From Prevotella sp. (lineage in GTDB: Bacteria > Bacteroidota > Bacteroidia > Bacteroidales > Bacteroidaceae), in contig JAJWLX010000016.1 of assembly GCA_021636625.1 (NCBI GenBank), positions 1 to 60,585 on the forward strand: a stretch of 60,585 bases of DNA. Reading direction: 5' to 3'. Of this stretch, positions 42,019 to 51,190 are shown piece after piece. Both the position numbers and the translations under genes were made by a program. Numbering within the stretch: position 1 is the first letter of the stretch; every line of letters starts with the position of its first letter. The notes under the pieces are model-generated. The model was not told the origin of the DNA and did no database searches. It worked only from the letters and a program-made list of their open reading frames with translations.

Positions 42019-44436
42019 TTATCGTTTCATACCGCCAGAACGCTGCTGTTCCTCAGTATTTTGCTCCTCTTGCTTCTGCTTGGGTGCCTCCAACTGGTCA
42101 CAGATAGCCACTCGTTCTCCAGCTCGGATAAGCTTGGGCAGATAGGTGTCCAAGGCATGATGTGGAAAGCCAGCCATGTAGGGACCTGCTTGGGTGTTTC
42201 TCTTTGTCAATGTAATCCCCAACACTTCCGCTCCTCGCTTGGCATCCTGTTCATACATCTCATAAAAATCACCTACACGAAACAGCAGCAAAGCATCTGG
42301 ATGCTTGGCTTTCAACTCCTTCCATTGCTTCATGATGGGAGAGTCCTTGGTCTCTTCCTTCTGCTTACCCTTTGTTTCTTCCTTCTTTTCCACAGTAGCG
42401 TTATTATCTCTTTGAACAGTCGCATCCTTCTCTTCCCTAATATCTGTCTTTTCCTCAGAAGATGCTTGCTTATTCTCTTCCTCGTGATACTCTCGATGTT
42501 CTTCCTCATTCTTATCGGTGGAGACTTGCGTTTCTTGCTTCACCTCGGTTTCATCAACTTGCTTTTCAGATGCAGTCTGCTCCTGTGTCTGTCCTTTCTG
42601 CAGGATGTCAGCAAACAAGGTTGCTGCAAGATGTTTCTTATACTCGTTTTTGTCTTCGGCTATCCACATCCGTTGCCATTGGCTTGGCGATACCACACGA
42701 GGCTGCAACTTGTCTGCGCCATCAATGGTGGCTGCACACAGAATGACATCGTTCTTTGCCTTGAACACGTTCACTTTCTGTATGCGGTTCATGTCCACCT
42801 CGTTGTGCTGACCGCTGCCGAACAAGTCCACCTTCAGGTCAGGCTTTGTCTCTGCCATCGCATAGTATTTCTGTGCCAGTTCCACTCTCAGACTGTCCAT
42901 CGTGTCCTGCGCCTGTTTCAATGTGGTGAAGAAGCGGTTCAAATCCGCCTTGTCGGGATAGATAGAAAAAGCCTTCTGTCCTTCGGGCTTGATATACATC
43001 GCCCAACGCTTGTTGTCATCCTGCACCATCTGTATGCGGTCGAAGCCCACCTGCTTGCTCTGGCTCACGGCATCACTCACGTCTATCTTGGATATGTCTT
43101 CCAGTTGCCAGTTCTTCAATCTTGCCACAGTGATGTCCTTTCCTGCAAAATAGCTGTCATCAGGATGGTAGCCCAAAGCGCCATCGGGATTATAGAACTT
43201 GACAGACTGAAAACCTTCCTTCTGTAAGGCATGTTCGATGCGCTGCTTGCTCATGCCCGACACCTCGTTGTTCACTTCCAAGGATGCTCCTGCGGGCAAT
43301 ACCACATCAGCACTCTTGTTTTCCTTGTCTCTTACAATCACCACAAACTTCTGCTCGCTGTCAGGATGCTTGGCTATCTCGTCTGCCACGAAGTAATGCT
43401 TGGGCATCTTCAATTGCATCTCGGTGGTCTGCTGCTCGTTCTTCAAGGATGAATATTCTATTTTCTCGCCACGCTCTGCCTTGCGGATAACGTCCAAGGC
43501 ATTGTTCACATCACTCTCTATGGCATCTATCAGACATGGATTTTCTTTCAGTTCACGGTTCCAGTAGTCCACCAGTCCCATGTTCTCCTTGGAAATCTTG
43601 GCTGGCATACCCATTCCCATCATCTTGATGCCCGAAGCCAGTTCCACAACTAGTTTCTCTTGCTTCACGGCATCCTCCGATGGTGCAATGCCATTCTTCA
43701 TCACCATGCCTTCCCTTGCCAGTCGCTGTTGATGTCCTGTAGCACTCACCACTTGGCGCAGCATCTCCTGCACATAATCGCTATATTGCTCAAAATTTTC
43801 TTGCTTTGGCATATACACAGCATCTTTTTCTGTGTCATAGTGTGCCACTCCGCTTCCGTCTTTGCGCACCGCCATCAGGTTTTCCTTCATCTTCTGGATG
43901 AAGTCATTTACTTGGCTACGCAATGCCTTGTCTTCATTCGCACCGATATTCGCCTTCACCACATCTTCATGTTTCTCCTTGTCTTTCAGTGGCAGCATGG
44001 TCTGGTCGATGTTAAACAGCACTCGTATTTCCCGATTATGTATGCCCTTGTACTGTGTCTGATCGGTTGCCGACAATTCCTGGTAGTCCTTTCTGCTGAT
44101 GATGTCTTCCGGATTATGTCGGTTCACATACTTGTTCCACGCATACCAGTTGAACGGCACACCTCTCTCATGCGCCATCACAGACTCGTCTCGCTTCTTG
44201 GCTTCACTAAATAACGTGTAAAGATTTGTAGAAAATCCGTTCTTGTCGGAGTTCAATCCCATCACGAGGGCATTGAACGGACTCACTGCCGCTCCCTTTG
44301 GGTAAAACCGTGGATATTGCTTTCCTTGCTCATTCAGCCAGACACCCTTGTTGTCGGCTGCTTTCGACAGGGCCTCGGTAATCAATGACACTTGACGCTC
44401 TGCCGCATTCTTCTCTTGTGGACTTTTCTCTTTCAT
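42019..44436 (-). CDS. ArdC-like/DUF3945 protein fused to MutS domain I
   Basis: 805 aa. N-terminal region (about 1-270) follows ArdC (GVWLNEQGKQYPRFYPKG, SPFNALVMGLNS) but at the HExxH position reads QVVSATGHQQRLARE, so the zincin is probably inactive. The middle has two DUF3945-like units. After a Glu/Lys-rich linker, residues about 710-795 are MutS domain I: PDALLLFRVGDFYEMYEQDA, GAEVLGITLTKR, AGFPHHALDTYL. The Phe-x-Glu of GDFYEMYE is the mismatch-reading motif of MutS. It ends RSGGMKR. Function in transfer unknown. Confidence 0.75.
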   Translation of the reverse strand: MKEKSPQEKNAAERQVSLITEALSKAADNKGVWLNEQGKQYPRFYPKGAAVSPFNALVMGLNSDKNGFSTNLYTLFSEAKKRDESVMAHERGVPFNWYAWNKYVNRHNPEDIISRKDYQELSATDQTQYKGIHNREIRVLFNIDQTMLPLKDKEKHEDVVKANIGANEDKALRSQVNDFIQKMKENLMAVRKDGSGVAHYDTEKDAVYMPKQENFEQYSDYVQEMLRQVVSATGHQQRLAREGMVMKNGIAPSEDAVKQEKLVVELASGIKMMGMGMPAKISKENMGLVDYWNRELKENPCLIDAIESDVNNALDVIRKAERGEKIEYSSLKNEQQTTEMQLKMPKHYFVADEIAKHPDSEQKFVVIVRDKENKSADVVLPAGASLEVNNEVSGMSKQRIEHALQKEGFQSVKFYNPDGALGYHPDDSYFAGKDITVARLKNWQLEDISKIDVSDAVSQSKQVGFDRIQMVQDDNKRWAMYIKPEGQKAFSIYPDKADLNRFFTTLKQAQDTMDSLRVELAQKYYAMAETKPDLKVDLFGSGQHNEVDMNRIQKVNVFKAKNDVILCAATIDGADKLQPRVVSPSQWQRMWIAEDKNEYKKHLAATLFADILQKGQTQEQTASEKQVDETEVKQETQVSTDKNEEEHREYHEEENKQASSEEKTDIREEKDATVQRDNNATVEKKEETKGKQKEETKDSPIMKQWKELKAKHPDALLLFRVGDFYEMYEQDAKRGAEVLGITLTKRNTQAGPYMAGFPHHALDTYLPKLIRAGERVAICDQLEAPKQKQEEQNTEEQQRSGGMKR

Positions 44437-44460
44437 TGTATGATTGTTTTACGATTTATC

Positions 44461-46290
44461 TTATCTTGAACGTTGGATAACTTCTCGCAGCTCTGCGTTT
44501 TCCATCGCCTCGTTTCTCACATTTCTCACTTCTTGCTCGCCATAGTTGCGTTCTGCCATCTGTCTCGTCTGGTCACTCTTGGCAAGCACGGCATTGGCAA
44601 GGGTGTTGAGTGGTAAGGCTCCTGCTTGATATGCTCCAACCACATGCTCTGGCAGTTGGATGGTGTATGGCACTCGGTCGATGGTTGCCACCAAGCAATT
44701 GCCTTGCAGCACAGGGTTGGCTATTCGGGGATTCAACGGTTCGTCTGGATAGGACTTATATTGCACTGCTTGTGCTGTTGTATTACCGTATGATACAGCA
44801 TTTCCATCATTGCCTTCCTGTTTGTTTGCCAATGCTTCATGTCCTGCCTTGTTCAGCAGATTGGCACCGCCCATACCGATGAGTGTCATCTTCAATAGCG
44901 GATTCTTCACGAACATTCCTGCAAGGATGGCGGCTATCGGCATCATGTTGTCCTTCAAGCCTAATGATTGCGTCTTGCCAGTGAACAGTCCAACAAGGAT
45001 GTCGGGCAACATAGCTATCACATAGCCGAGGTTATTGCCGATGTCGCTGAAACCGTCCAGTCCGAAGTTCTTCAACAGCCCTTCCCAACCGTTGCTGTTA
45101 TCATTTTCAGGTTGGTATTGAAGTTCTTCCTCTGATTGCGCTTGCTGTTGTTCATCAGTTTCTGTTTGTTGCGCCTCTTCCTTTTCTTGGATGATGCGCT
45201 CAGCCTCTGCAACCTTGGCTGCGTCGTGCTTGGCTTTCTCTTCCAGATAGGCATCTTCCTTGCCGGGTGCCACTATCAGCGGTACATTCTTGTATTTCGG
45301 ATCGTTCCGTTTCTCTTGCTCTTTTTGGAAAGGAAACTTAAAACTGTTATCTGTCCATGCCATAGGCTTAAATGCTTTTTGTGGGATATGTATCTTGTTA
45401 TGGAGTTTGCTGTTGAGCGTCTTGACATAGCCATTGTCGGTGGCATTCACTTTCTTGGCTTGTGAGCGGAAACCAGTGAAGGCATTGCCGTTCTGTCCGA
45501 ATATGCCCTTGCTGATGCTCAATTCCATGGCTTGCTCTTTCCGCTGTTCGCCGTTTCCCTTCTTGGAATCGAGGATATAGCCCAATGCCATGTCGCTCCC
45601 CACCAAGGTAGCCAATGACTTCCAACTGCCAATACCGCCCATGGTCACGACATCCACTACCGAAGCGGTAGCCCTTCCTGCAAACTTCTCCGTCTTGCTT
45701 GGCTTGTAGGCTTTCTCGCCACGAGCCTCTATCTCTGCCGTCAATGGTGATTTCAGGAGCTCTTCTTGCAGTCCCCAAATGCTGTTTTGTGCAGCTTTTC
45801 GCAAAATGTAGTCCATCGTTGATTTGGGTGTATTGTCCTTGACGAGCTTCCCAATCATCAGGTCTTCCATCCTTTGTGCAACGTATGCGTATGCCAAATC
45901 CTCGCCACAGGCTTTCGACAAAGCGTCATATTTGCTTCGTCCAATTTCCTTCACCACGGAATTGCGCCACTCGCCAGCAAGAAGAGCCAAGTCCTTCACG
46001 ATGTTTTTGTCCTTCCATATCTTCTGGTTGCACATCTCCAAGTAGTCCTCTGTGGTTTTGCTGTTCCATTTGCCTGTCTGTTTCAGCACAAAGTCCGTGT
46101 TGTCAGCATACGGATTGGCAGAAGCAAGCACTCCTGCCAAACTGCTCTGGTATCTGCCTCTTTCCTCCAGTTGCTTGTGCGTCAAGTCATCTCGCACCTG
46201 TTTCATCACAGGTGCCAGCTTGCAGTCAAAATATCCTTGAAGGCAATACTCCAGTTCGGCAAAGCGTGTCGGGTTCTTGATTGTACTCAT
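44461..46290 (-). CDS. Large transfer-operon protein with hydrophobic centre
   Basis: 609 aa. Helical N-terminal half, a charged Gln/Glu coiled coil (about 365-430), then a hydrophobic region (LGYVIAMLPDILVGLF, PIAAILAGMFV, LLKMTLIGMGG) suggesting membrane insertion or a holin-like segment. Basic end IQRSR. Start at 46290 overlaps the previous stop (TAATG). Not recognised; similar long proteins accompany M23 genes in Bacteroidales elements. Confidence 0.65.
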   Translation of the reverse strand: MSTIKNPTRFAELEYCLQGYFDCKLAPVMKQVRDDLTHKQLEERGRYQSSLAGVLASANPYADNTDFVLKQTGKWNSKTTEDYLEMCNQKIWKDKNIVKDLALLAGEWRNSVVKEIGRSKYDALSKACGEDLAYAYVAQRMEDLMIGKLVKDNTPKSTMDYILRKAAQNSIWGLQEELLKSPLTAEIEARGEKAYKPSKTEKFAGRATASVVDVVTMGGIGSWKSLATLVGSDMALGYILDSKKGNGEQRKEQAMELSISKGIFGQNGNAFTGFRSQAKKVNATDNGYVKTLNSKLHNKIHIPQKAFKPMAWTDNSFKFPFQKEQEKRNDPKYKNVPLIVAPGKEDAYLEEKAKHDAAKVAEAERIIQEKEEAQQTETDEQQQAQSEEELQYQPENDNSNGWEGLLKNFGLDGFSDIGNNLGYVIAMLPDILVGLFTGKTQSLGLKDNMMPIAAILAGMFVKNPLLKMTLIGMGGANLLNKAGHEALANKQEGNDGNAVSYGNTTAQAVQYKSYPDEPLNPRIANPVLQGNCLVATIDRVPYTIQLPEHVVGAYQAGALPLNTLANAVLAKSDQTRQMAERNYGEQEVRNVRNEAMENAELREVIQRSR

Positions 46291-46718
46291 TATAGCGTTA
46301 CGTTTAGTTGACCTAATATCTGTTCTCTTGTCTGCTCGATGGCTTGGTGATATACTTCCATCTGTTTGGGGAAGTATTCCTCCAGCCAAGCGTTCTTCTC
46401 TATTCTGTCATGAATGAAGAGGATGGCTTGCTGCAGTTCTATCTCCACGGAGCATTCTCCTTCCTCTCTGTTGTTGAACCATGCTTTTGTCCACCATCTC
46501 ACTCCTGCACGGTCGGGATAGACGCTTACCACTCTGGGAATGTCGAAGCTCTGAACATCGATGTCCAATTCTGCGAGAGGGTCGATGATGCCACTTGTCC
46601 TTACGGCTTCGTCATGGAGTTTTTTTTTAGAACTTCGCTCAGTGTGGACAGATAGATGCCATGTCGTAATGCCAGATAATTCAAGAAATCCGCAATCAGC
46701 AGGTTCTGCACCTTGCAA
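46290..46718 (-). CDS. Downstream half of the frameshifted M23 transfer protein
   Basis: Codons from about 46628 continue the protein begun at 47428 in the -1 frame: KKKLHDEAVRTSGIIDPLAE, LDIDVQSFDIPRVVSVYPDR, WWTKAWFNNREEGECSVEI. It has no credible start codon or Shine-Dalgarno of its own, so the product is reached by -1 frameshifting or slippage at the A9 tract, or the gene is broken. The stop overlaps the next ATG. Confidence 0.55.
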   Translation of the reverse strand: MQGAEPADCGFLELSGITTWHLSVHTERSSKKKLHDEAVRTSGIIDPLAELDIDVQSFDIPRVVSVYPDRAGVRWWTKAWFNNREEGECSVEIELQQAILFIHDRIEKNAWLEEYFPKQMEVYHQAIEQTREQILGQLNVTL

Positions 46719-47428
46719 GCCAAGGGCATGGCTCTCTGCCCGATGCCTAACGGATTGCTGATGGATGGCATAACTTCATAGAAATAGTGTTTCGCTGCAG
46801 ATAGCGAAAAAATGTTTCTCAGCGACTGCTCTGCATGTTGCTGTGTCACATACATACCTTTATACAGGTCTTCCATATACGATGACATGAAGCGTAGCAT
46901 CAGTTCTTCTATCTCTTTCTGATCTTTGTCATACTGTGTGGCTATATTCATGTCGTAGGTCTCAAACTCAGGAAAACCTGTTTTCCCAGTCTGTTCCATT
47001 GCCTTCACATTGCCATACAGCATGGTCAGGAAATCAATCGGATTGATTTCCTTGCCGTCAAACTTCACCTCGAAATGCAGTCTGTCACCGCTCAATGCCA
47101 CGATGTTTCCTGCCTTCACGGTTTGTCCGAAGTTCACGAACACGTTGGCAAGGTGGGCGTAGGTCACTTCATATTTGCCGTAGCGTATCACTTGGTAGAT
47201 GCCGTGTGTCGCATCATTGCCAATGCCCGATACCGTTCCGCTTGCCAAGGCAGACAGCAGATAGTGATTTGCCTCAAAGTCCAGTCCGTGATGGTAGAAC
47301 ACGGTTCCTGTTACAGGATGCTTCTGTTTTCCATAGCCAAGTGTCAGTTCCACATCCTTGCCTCGCTCCTCAAAGGGCATGCAAAAGCCGCTTTTTGATT
47401 GCAGCATCATTTCTTCTGTATATCTCAT
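46601..47428 (-). CDS. Degenerate M23 peptidase-domain transfer protein (frame 0)
   Basis: 275 aa in frame 0. M23 fold: HHGLDFEAN (HxxxD), VTYAHLANVF (His), but the HxH motif reads DRLHFEV, so the first His is lost and activity is doubtful. The C-terminal helices (QQHAEQSLRNIFSLSAAKHY) link to the downstream half across an A9 tract. The frame-0 product ends 8 codons after the tract. A full-length fused protein would be about 378 aa. Confidence 0.65.
   Translation of the reverse strand: MRYTEEMMLQSKSGFCMPFEERGKDVELTLGYGKQKHPVTGTVFYHHGLDFEANHYLLSALASGTVSGIGNDATHGIYQVIRYGKYEVTYAHLANVFVNFGQTVKAGNIVALSGDRLHFEVKFDGKEINPIDFLTMLYGNVKAMEQTGKTGFPEFETYDMNIATQYDKDQKEIEELMLRFMSSYMEDLYKGMYVTQQHAEQSLRNIFSLSAAKHYFYEVMPSISNPLGIGQRAMPLACKVQNLLIADFLNYLALRHGIYLSTLSEVLKKNSMTKP
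46620..46628 (-). other. A9 slippery tract (frameshift site)
   Basis: On the minus strand CTA AAA AAA AAC; a -1 shift after the second AAA reads AAA CTC CAT and enters the downstream half. Nine consecutive A also favour transcriptional slippage or phase variation. Confidence 0.6.
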
Positions 47429-47447
47429 GTTGTTGTCGTTTTTATGT

Positions 47448-48107
47448 TTATCGTTTCATGCCGCCACTGCGTGTGGTCGTTTCTGCTTCGTTCACATTTC
47501 TTCCTTGACCGCCATCACCACTGACAATGTTCTTGATATTGGAATTGTTGCCGATGAGCATCATGCCGAGCATGGCTCCTGCTATCTTGCCAAGCCATCC
47601 GAAACGTCCGAAAGTGAGGAACGCTGCTGTTACCAGTCCTGCAAGGCTCAGTCCCGACACGTTTCCTTTCCCTAAGTTCTTGAAGAAGTTGCCGAACATC
47701 TCCAGTCCGTTGCCTCCGAAGATGCCACGGAAGAAGTTGCTCATTCCGCTCCACTTACTGTTGATGTCGCCCATGGCATCATTCACAGCATCCACAGCTT
47801 CTCCAGCCTTGTTCTTCAGTCCTTTCACGTCTTCCACAGCTTCGGATATTTTCTCCGTGGTGTCTTTTCCTACCACCACATCACTGGCTATCTCCACCAT
47901 GCTCTTGTCGTTGACAAGGTTCTGCCATGCCACATATCCTGCTGCGCTGCCCACAGCGGCTGTTTTCATCGCACTTCCTGCGCCTTTTAGTGCCTGGGTG
48001 GGATGCACAGCCGTATTGCTTGCAGATTTCAGTCCTTGTTTGGCGACACTACCTGCTCCTTTCAAGGCACTGCCGCCATACTTTGCTATCTTTGCCCATA
48101 TACTCAT
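47448..48107 (-). CDS. Gly/Ala-rich transfer protein with RSGGMKR tail
   Basis: 219 aa. Amphipathic Ala/Gly/Lys-rich N-terminal repeats (KGAGSVAKQGLKSASNTAV, KGAGSAMKTAAVGSAAG) and two hydrophobic stretches near the C-terminus (VTAAFLTFGRFGWLGK, AGAMLGMMLIG), then an acidic linker and RSGGMKR. Identical final seven residues to the 42019 protein. May be membrane-active; family not recognised. Confidence 0.65.
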   Translation of the reverse strand: MSIWAKIAKYGGSALKGAGSVAKQGLKSASNTAVHPTQALKGAGSAMKTAAVGSAAGYVAWQNLVNDKSMVEIASDVVVGKDTTEKISEAVEDVKGLKNKAGEAVDAVNDAMGDINSKWSGMSNFFRGIFGGNGLEMFGNFFKNLGKGNVSGLSLAGLVTAAFLTFGRFGWLGKIAGAMLGMMLIGNNSNIKNIVSGDGGQGRNVNEAETTTRSGGMKR

Positions 48108-48125
48108 AGTCGTATCTTTTTGTTG

Positions 48126-48800
48126 TTATTTGATCTTGCCGTTTCGCTTCCATCTGTTCATGCAGTCCTTCACGATGGCTTTCTTGTCTGCCTTGTCATG
48201 ACTTCCTTCTTCTATCTCTGCCCAGATGTCTGTCATCGAGGTATACTTCACCGCCTTGGTCAGCCGTTGCAGCTTTTTGTTCATTACCTTCAGTTTGGGG
48301 CGGATGCCGAAAACGATTTCCACTCGTTCCTTCTCGGTCATCTTGTTGCCCGACAAGCATACAAGCCTGATGTCATTCACTATCTCAACGCTGCCCATAA
48401 TCAACTCCCGATAGATCTTGTTGCGCTTGGCTGACAGTGCCACAGCAATGGCATTGCTCGGATGTTTATCCAGTTGCTTGGTGAATCCTCCCAAGTTATC
48501 CACCAGTCGGTCTATCTCGTGATAGAAACCATATACCTGTGCAGCATACACCACAATGGAGCGGAACGAGTCCAAGTAGTTATTGAACTCTCGTTGCAGG
48601 TTGGTGGTTCCTTCCACTTCCTCTTTCAACCAGATATGCCCGGTGGTCTGCATCAGCATTACCTTTTCCTGGTTCTTCAACTCCTTTTTAGCCTTGTCTG
48701 TATATGCGTATATCATTCCTGCCAATACAGGGTCGTTTTGGGCTTGCATCTTGCAGACAGAAAGCAGCATGATGCCAAAGCAAAATATCCATGTTCTCAT
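48126..48800 (-). CDS. Secreted TrbJ/VirB5-like transfer protein A
   Basis: 224 aa with a signal peptide (ends near KMQAQ). Helical, with a C-terminal block YTSMTDIWAEIEEG...MNRWKR that is shared with the next gene (YYTMSDVWNNVTAGM...LGRWRR). The two are tandem paralogues of about 230 aa. Size, export and helical content fit TrbJ/VirB5-type pilus-tip or channel proteins (inference). Confidence 0.65.
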   Translation of the reverse strand: MRTWIFCFGIMLLSVCKMQAQNDPVLAGMIYAYTDKAKKELKNQEKVMLMQTTGHIWLKEEVEGTTNLQREFNNYLDSFRSIVVYAAQVYGFYHEIDRLVDNLGGFTKQLDKHPSNAIAVALSAKRNKIYRELIMGSVEIVNDIRLVCLSGNKMTEKERVEIVFGIRPKLKVMNKKLQRLTKAVKYTSMTDIWAEIEEGSHDKADKKAIVKDCMNRWKRNGKIK

Positions 48801-48820
48801 ACTCGAATGCTTTTGTATTA

Positions 48821-49519
48821 TTATGGTGTACTGACTTTGGCAGCTCTCCGCCAACGTCCCAATGCTTGCGTAGCAATCTCACCATTACTTCTGTCTATCA
48901 TCCCTGCCGTGACATTGTTCCACACATCACTCATTGTATAGTAGCGGATGCTCAGATACAGTTTGTTGAGCTTCTTTTGGAAAGCAGATAGTTTGTCGTT
49001 CAATGCCCACAAGGTTTTGGATCGGTCTGCTCCTGTCAGCATATTCTCTGTGCCACCATTCGCCACGGCATCGTTCAATAGATTAAAAACCGATACCAGT
49101 TCCGTTGCCGTCTCGATATACAGGTTGTTCATGCTCATACTTGCCACAACACCCTGCGGATTATTGACAATAGCTGTCTTCAACTTGGCGAGCGTAATGA
49201 AAATCTTCACGCCATCATCATACAGATGGGTACATGCTTTCAGCGAAGAGGCATAGCCGTTCACTGATTTCAAGTAACTGTTGTACTTCTTCTCCCATTT
49301 GTGTATCTGGTTGAACTCAGCAGCCATTGTGTTCTGCAACATCGCCGTCTTGGTCTGTCCATTGATTTGCTTTTCAATCTCACCGTTGATCTGTTCATTG
49401 CCTTCTGCCAATGCCATCCATTCCAAGGGATTGGATGACACCACTTGTGCCTTGGCTTCCGATGCCGTTACTATGCCGATAATTGCTATCAACCATATCT
49501 TACCTATTTGTAATCTCAT
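48821..49519 (-). CDS. Secreted TrbJ/VirB5-like transfer protein B
   Basis: 232 aa; signal peptide ends near SEAKAQ. Helical: NGEIEKQINGQTKTAMLQNT, HKWEKKYNSYLKSVNGYASS is typical of TrbJ/VirB5-like proteins. Paralogue of the 48126 product, 20 bp upstream. Start overlaps the PH-domain gene by 20 bp. Confidence 0.7.
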   Translation of the reverse strand: MRLQIGKIWLIAIIGIVTASEAKAQVVSSNPLEWMALAEGNEQINGEIEKQINGQTKTAMLQNTMAAEFNQIHKWEKKYNSYLKSVNGYASSLKACTHLYDDGVKIFITLAKLKTAIVNNPQGVVASMSMNNLYIETATELVSVFNLLNDAVANGGTENMLTGADRSKTLWALNDKLSAFQKKLNKLYLSIRYYTMSDVWNNVTAGMIDRSNGEIATQALGRWRRAAKVSTP

Positions 49520-49988
49520 AGATGCTCCTCCTGCGTTTGTTGGTTTCTACTCGTTCTCTGATGGCTGTTACCAAGTTTTCCTTCATCGGTACTCCGATAA
49601 TGTCAAGCCTTTGTGTCGTTCTGTCTCCAGAATATATGCTCACGGTTTTCAATCGGAACAGTTGCTGCATGAAAGTTTGACTTTCGTTGAAATCCACCAC
49701 ACGGTATAGTTCCAGATAATCCACTTCCCGATGAAACACGCCATGCTCAAACACCAATTGTTCGTTACTGATGATGTACCGCATCCTGCATAGATAGACC
49801 ATTCGATATGCCAAACATAGGGAAAGCAAGAGCGAGAGGACAAACACCAAAGTGGAGAGAACGGCATCATCAATACCTGCATATACAAAGCCTACGCTTA
49901 TAAGCACAAGCAAGTGCAGCTCGTTTATCACAAACTGCATCCAATGAGGCTTGATGATGATGTTTCTATACCGATATGTCTGCTGCAT
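49500..49988 (-). CDS. Bacterial PH-domain membrane protein
   Basis: 162 aa. Two transmembrane segments (about residues 22-38 and 43-60) then a bPH2 domain: RYIISNEQLVFEHGVFHREV, YLELYRVVDF, LKTVSIYSGDRTTQRLDIIG. Resembles YdbS/YdbT-like proteins. In the transfer operon it may anchor components at the membrane. Confidence 0.75.
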   Translation of the reverse strand: MQQTYRYRNIIIKPHWMQFVINELHLLVLISVGFVYAGIDDAVLSTLVFVLSLLLSLCLAYRMVYLCRMRYIISNEQLVFEHGVFHREVDYLELYRVVDFNESQTFMQQLFRLKTVSIYSGDRTTQRLDIIGVPMKENLVTAIRERVETNKRRRSIYEITNR

Positions 49989-50020
49989 ATTTTTTCCTTT
50001 TTTGATGATGACACCGTGCT

Positions 50021-51178
50021 TTATCTGCGGAAGCCCGATGTCTGTTCCTCTTTTTCCTTCTGTTTGGCTTGCTCTTGTTGCCTCTCAGCCTCTTGCGCCT
50101 TGGCGAACTCGAAATAGTCGAAATCTATCTCTCCTTGGTCTATCAACCGTTGGTCTCGTTTGCCAAGCAGGGCATCATTCCAATCCTTGTATTGTCCCAA
50201 GGGATGGTAGGCTTGTACTGTGAAGTCTGCAAATCCCATTTCCTTGGCGATTGCTTTGAAGTTCTTCACAAAGCCACGTCCTGTCTCGTCTTTGTCAAAG
50301 CCCAAATAATGGTTCGCTTGTCGGGTCTCTTCCAGCATTCCCTTTATCTGTCCCTTAGTGGGCGTGCCTCCTGTCGAGACATACACGCTCTTCACCGGGT
50401 TGATTTGGTACTCTGCCATGGCATCGTATGCACTCTCAAACCATAGAATATTTGTGGCTTCTTTCAATGGCTTACCTGTCAGGTTGGCTATCCACAATCC
50501 TTCACTGCTGTTGCTTCCTTCCGCCTTGCCCTTGTATGCCTTGCTGTCCTCTCGTCTCGGTCTGCCTCGCTCTTCCAATCCAACGATGCTGTCCGGCTTG
50601 GACGGCAAGGATAGTGGAAAGGCGAGATTGGCAAAGCTCAATCCGTCATTTCGATGCTTGATCGCCAAGAAGAAATGCTTGTGAAAGGCAAACTGTGTCC
50701 CCATGTTGATGCCTCTTTCTTTGAAGTAAGGATAGTGTTTCCGTTGGGTGTCCTTTTCCCTTGGGTTGAAACGCAAGATGTCATAGTCTGACAGGGTGAA
50801 GGGCTTGGCATCTCGCTTGGGTCCTGCCACTCTGCTTTCACGCACATCAATGGGATTATTCAACAGTCTGTTGCATACCACATTCACCAGTCTGTCCAAT
50901 GACATCCCTGGCTTATAGTCGTCAAACAGCGTAGGATGCTCCTTGATGAAGCCTATCACATTATAGTTCTTCTGCTCTGGTGGTTGAAAACAGCACTTGC
51001 CATTGCCTGTTACAATAAACTTGTCACCCCTCACTCGCTGTCCATGACTGTCCACCTTTACATACGACGGATAGCGCAAGCCATCTCGTTTGTTCAACTG
51101 ATAGCCTGCGTCCACCAACAACTCCTGTATGTTCAGTCGCTGCAGGAAGTCATTGTATGTTAGTTCGTTGTTTGCCAT
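50021..51178 (-). CDS. Toprim-domain (DUF3991-like) primase-type protein
   Basis: 385 aa. N-terminal zinc-less primase region (SYVKVDSHGQRVRGDKFIVT, GKCCFQPPEQKNYNVIGFIK) and C-terminal Toprim (STGGTPTKGQIKG, HYLGFDKDETGRGFVKN with DxD). Family members resemble conjugative-element primases that make primers in the recipient. Ends in a Gln/Lys/Glu linker and TSGFRR, the shared tail. Confidence 0.75.
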   Translation of the reverse strand: MANNELTYNDFLQRLNIQELLVDAGYQLNKRDGLRYPSYVKVDSHGQRVRGDKFIVTGNGKCCFQPPEQKNYNVIGFIKEHPTLFDDYKPGMSLDRLVNVVCNRLLNNPIDVRESRVAGPKRDAKPFTLSDYDILRFNPREKDTQRKHYPYFKERGINMGTQFAFHKHFFLAIKHRNDGLSFANLAFPLSLPSKPDSIVGLEERGRPRREDSKAYKGKAEGSNSSEGLWIANLTGKPLKEATNILWFESAYDAMAEYQINPVKSVYVSTGGTPTKGQIKGMLEETRQANHYLGFDKDETGRGFVKNFKAIAKEMGFADFTVQAYHPLGQYKDWNDALLGKRDQRLIDQGEIDFDYFEFAKAQEAERQQEQAKQKEKEEQTSGFRR

Positions 51179-51190
51179 AAGCGTATTCCG

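Noticed and set aside
41848..43227. Long plus-strand open frame of 459 codons
   Set aside because: It lies antisense to the GH73/M23 and MutS-I fusion genes, is rich in Leu/His/Cys in a way typical of reversed coding sequence, and has no family motif.
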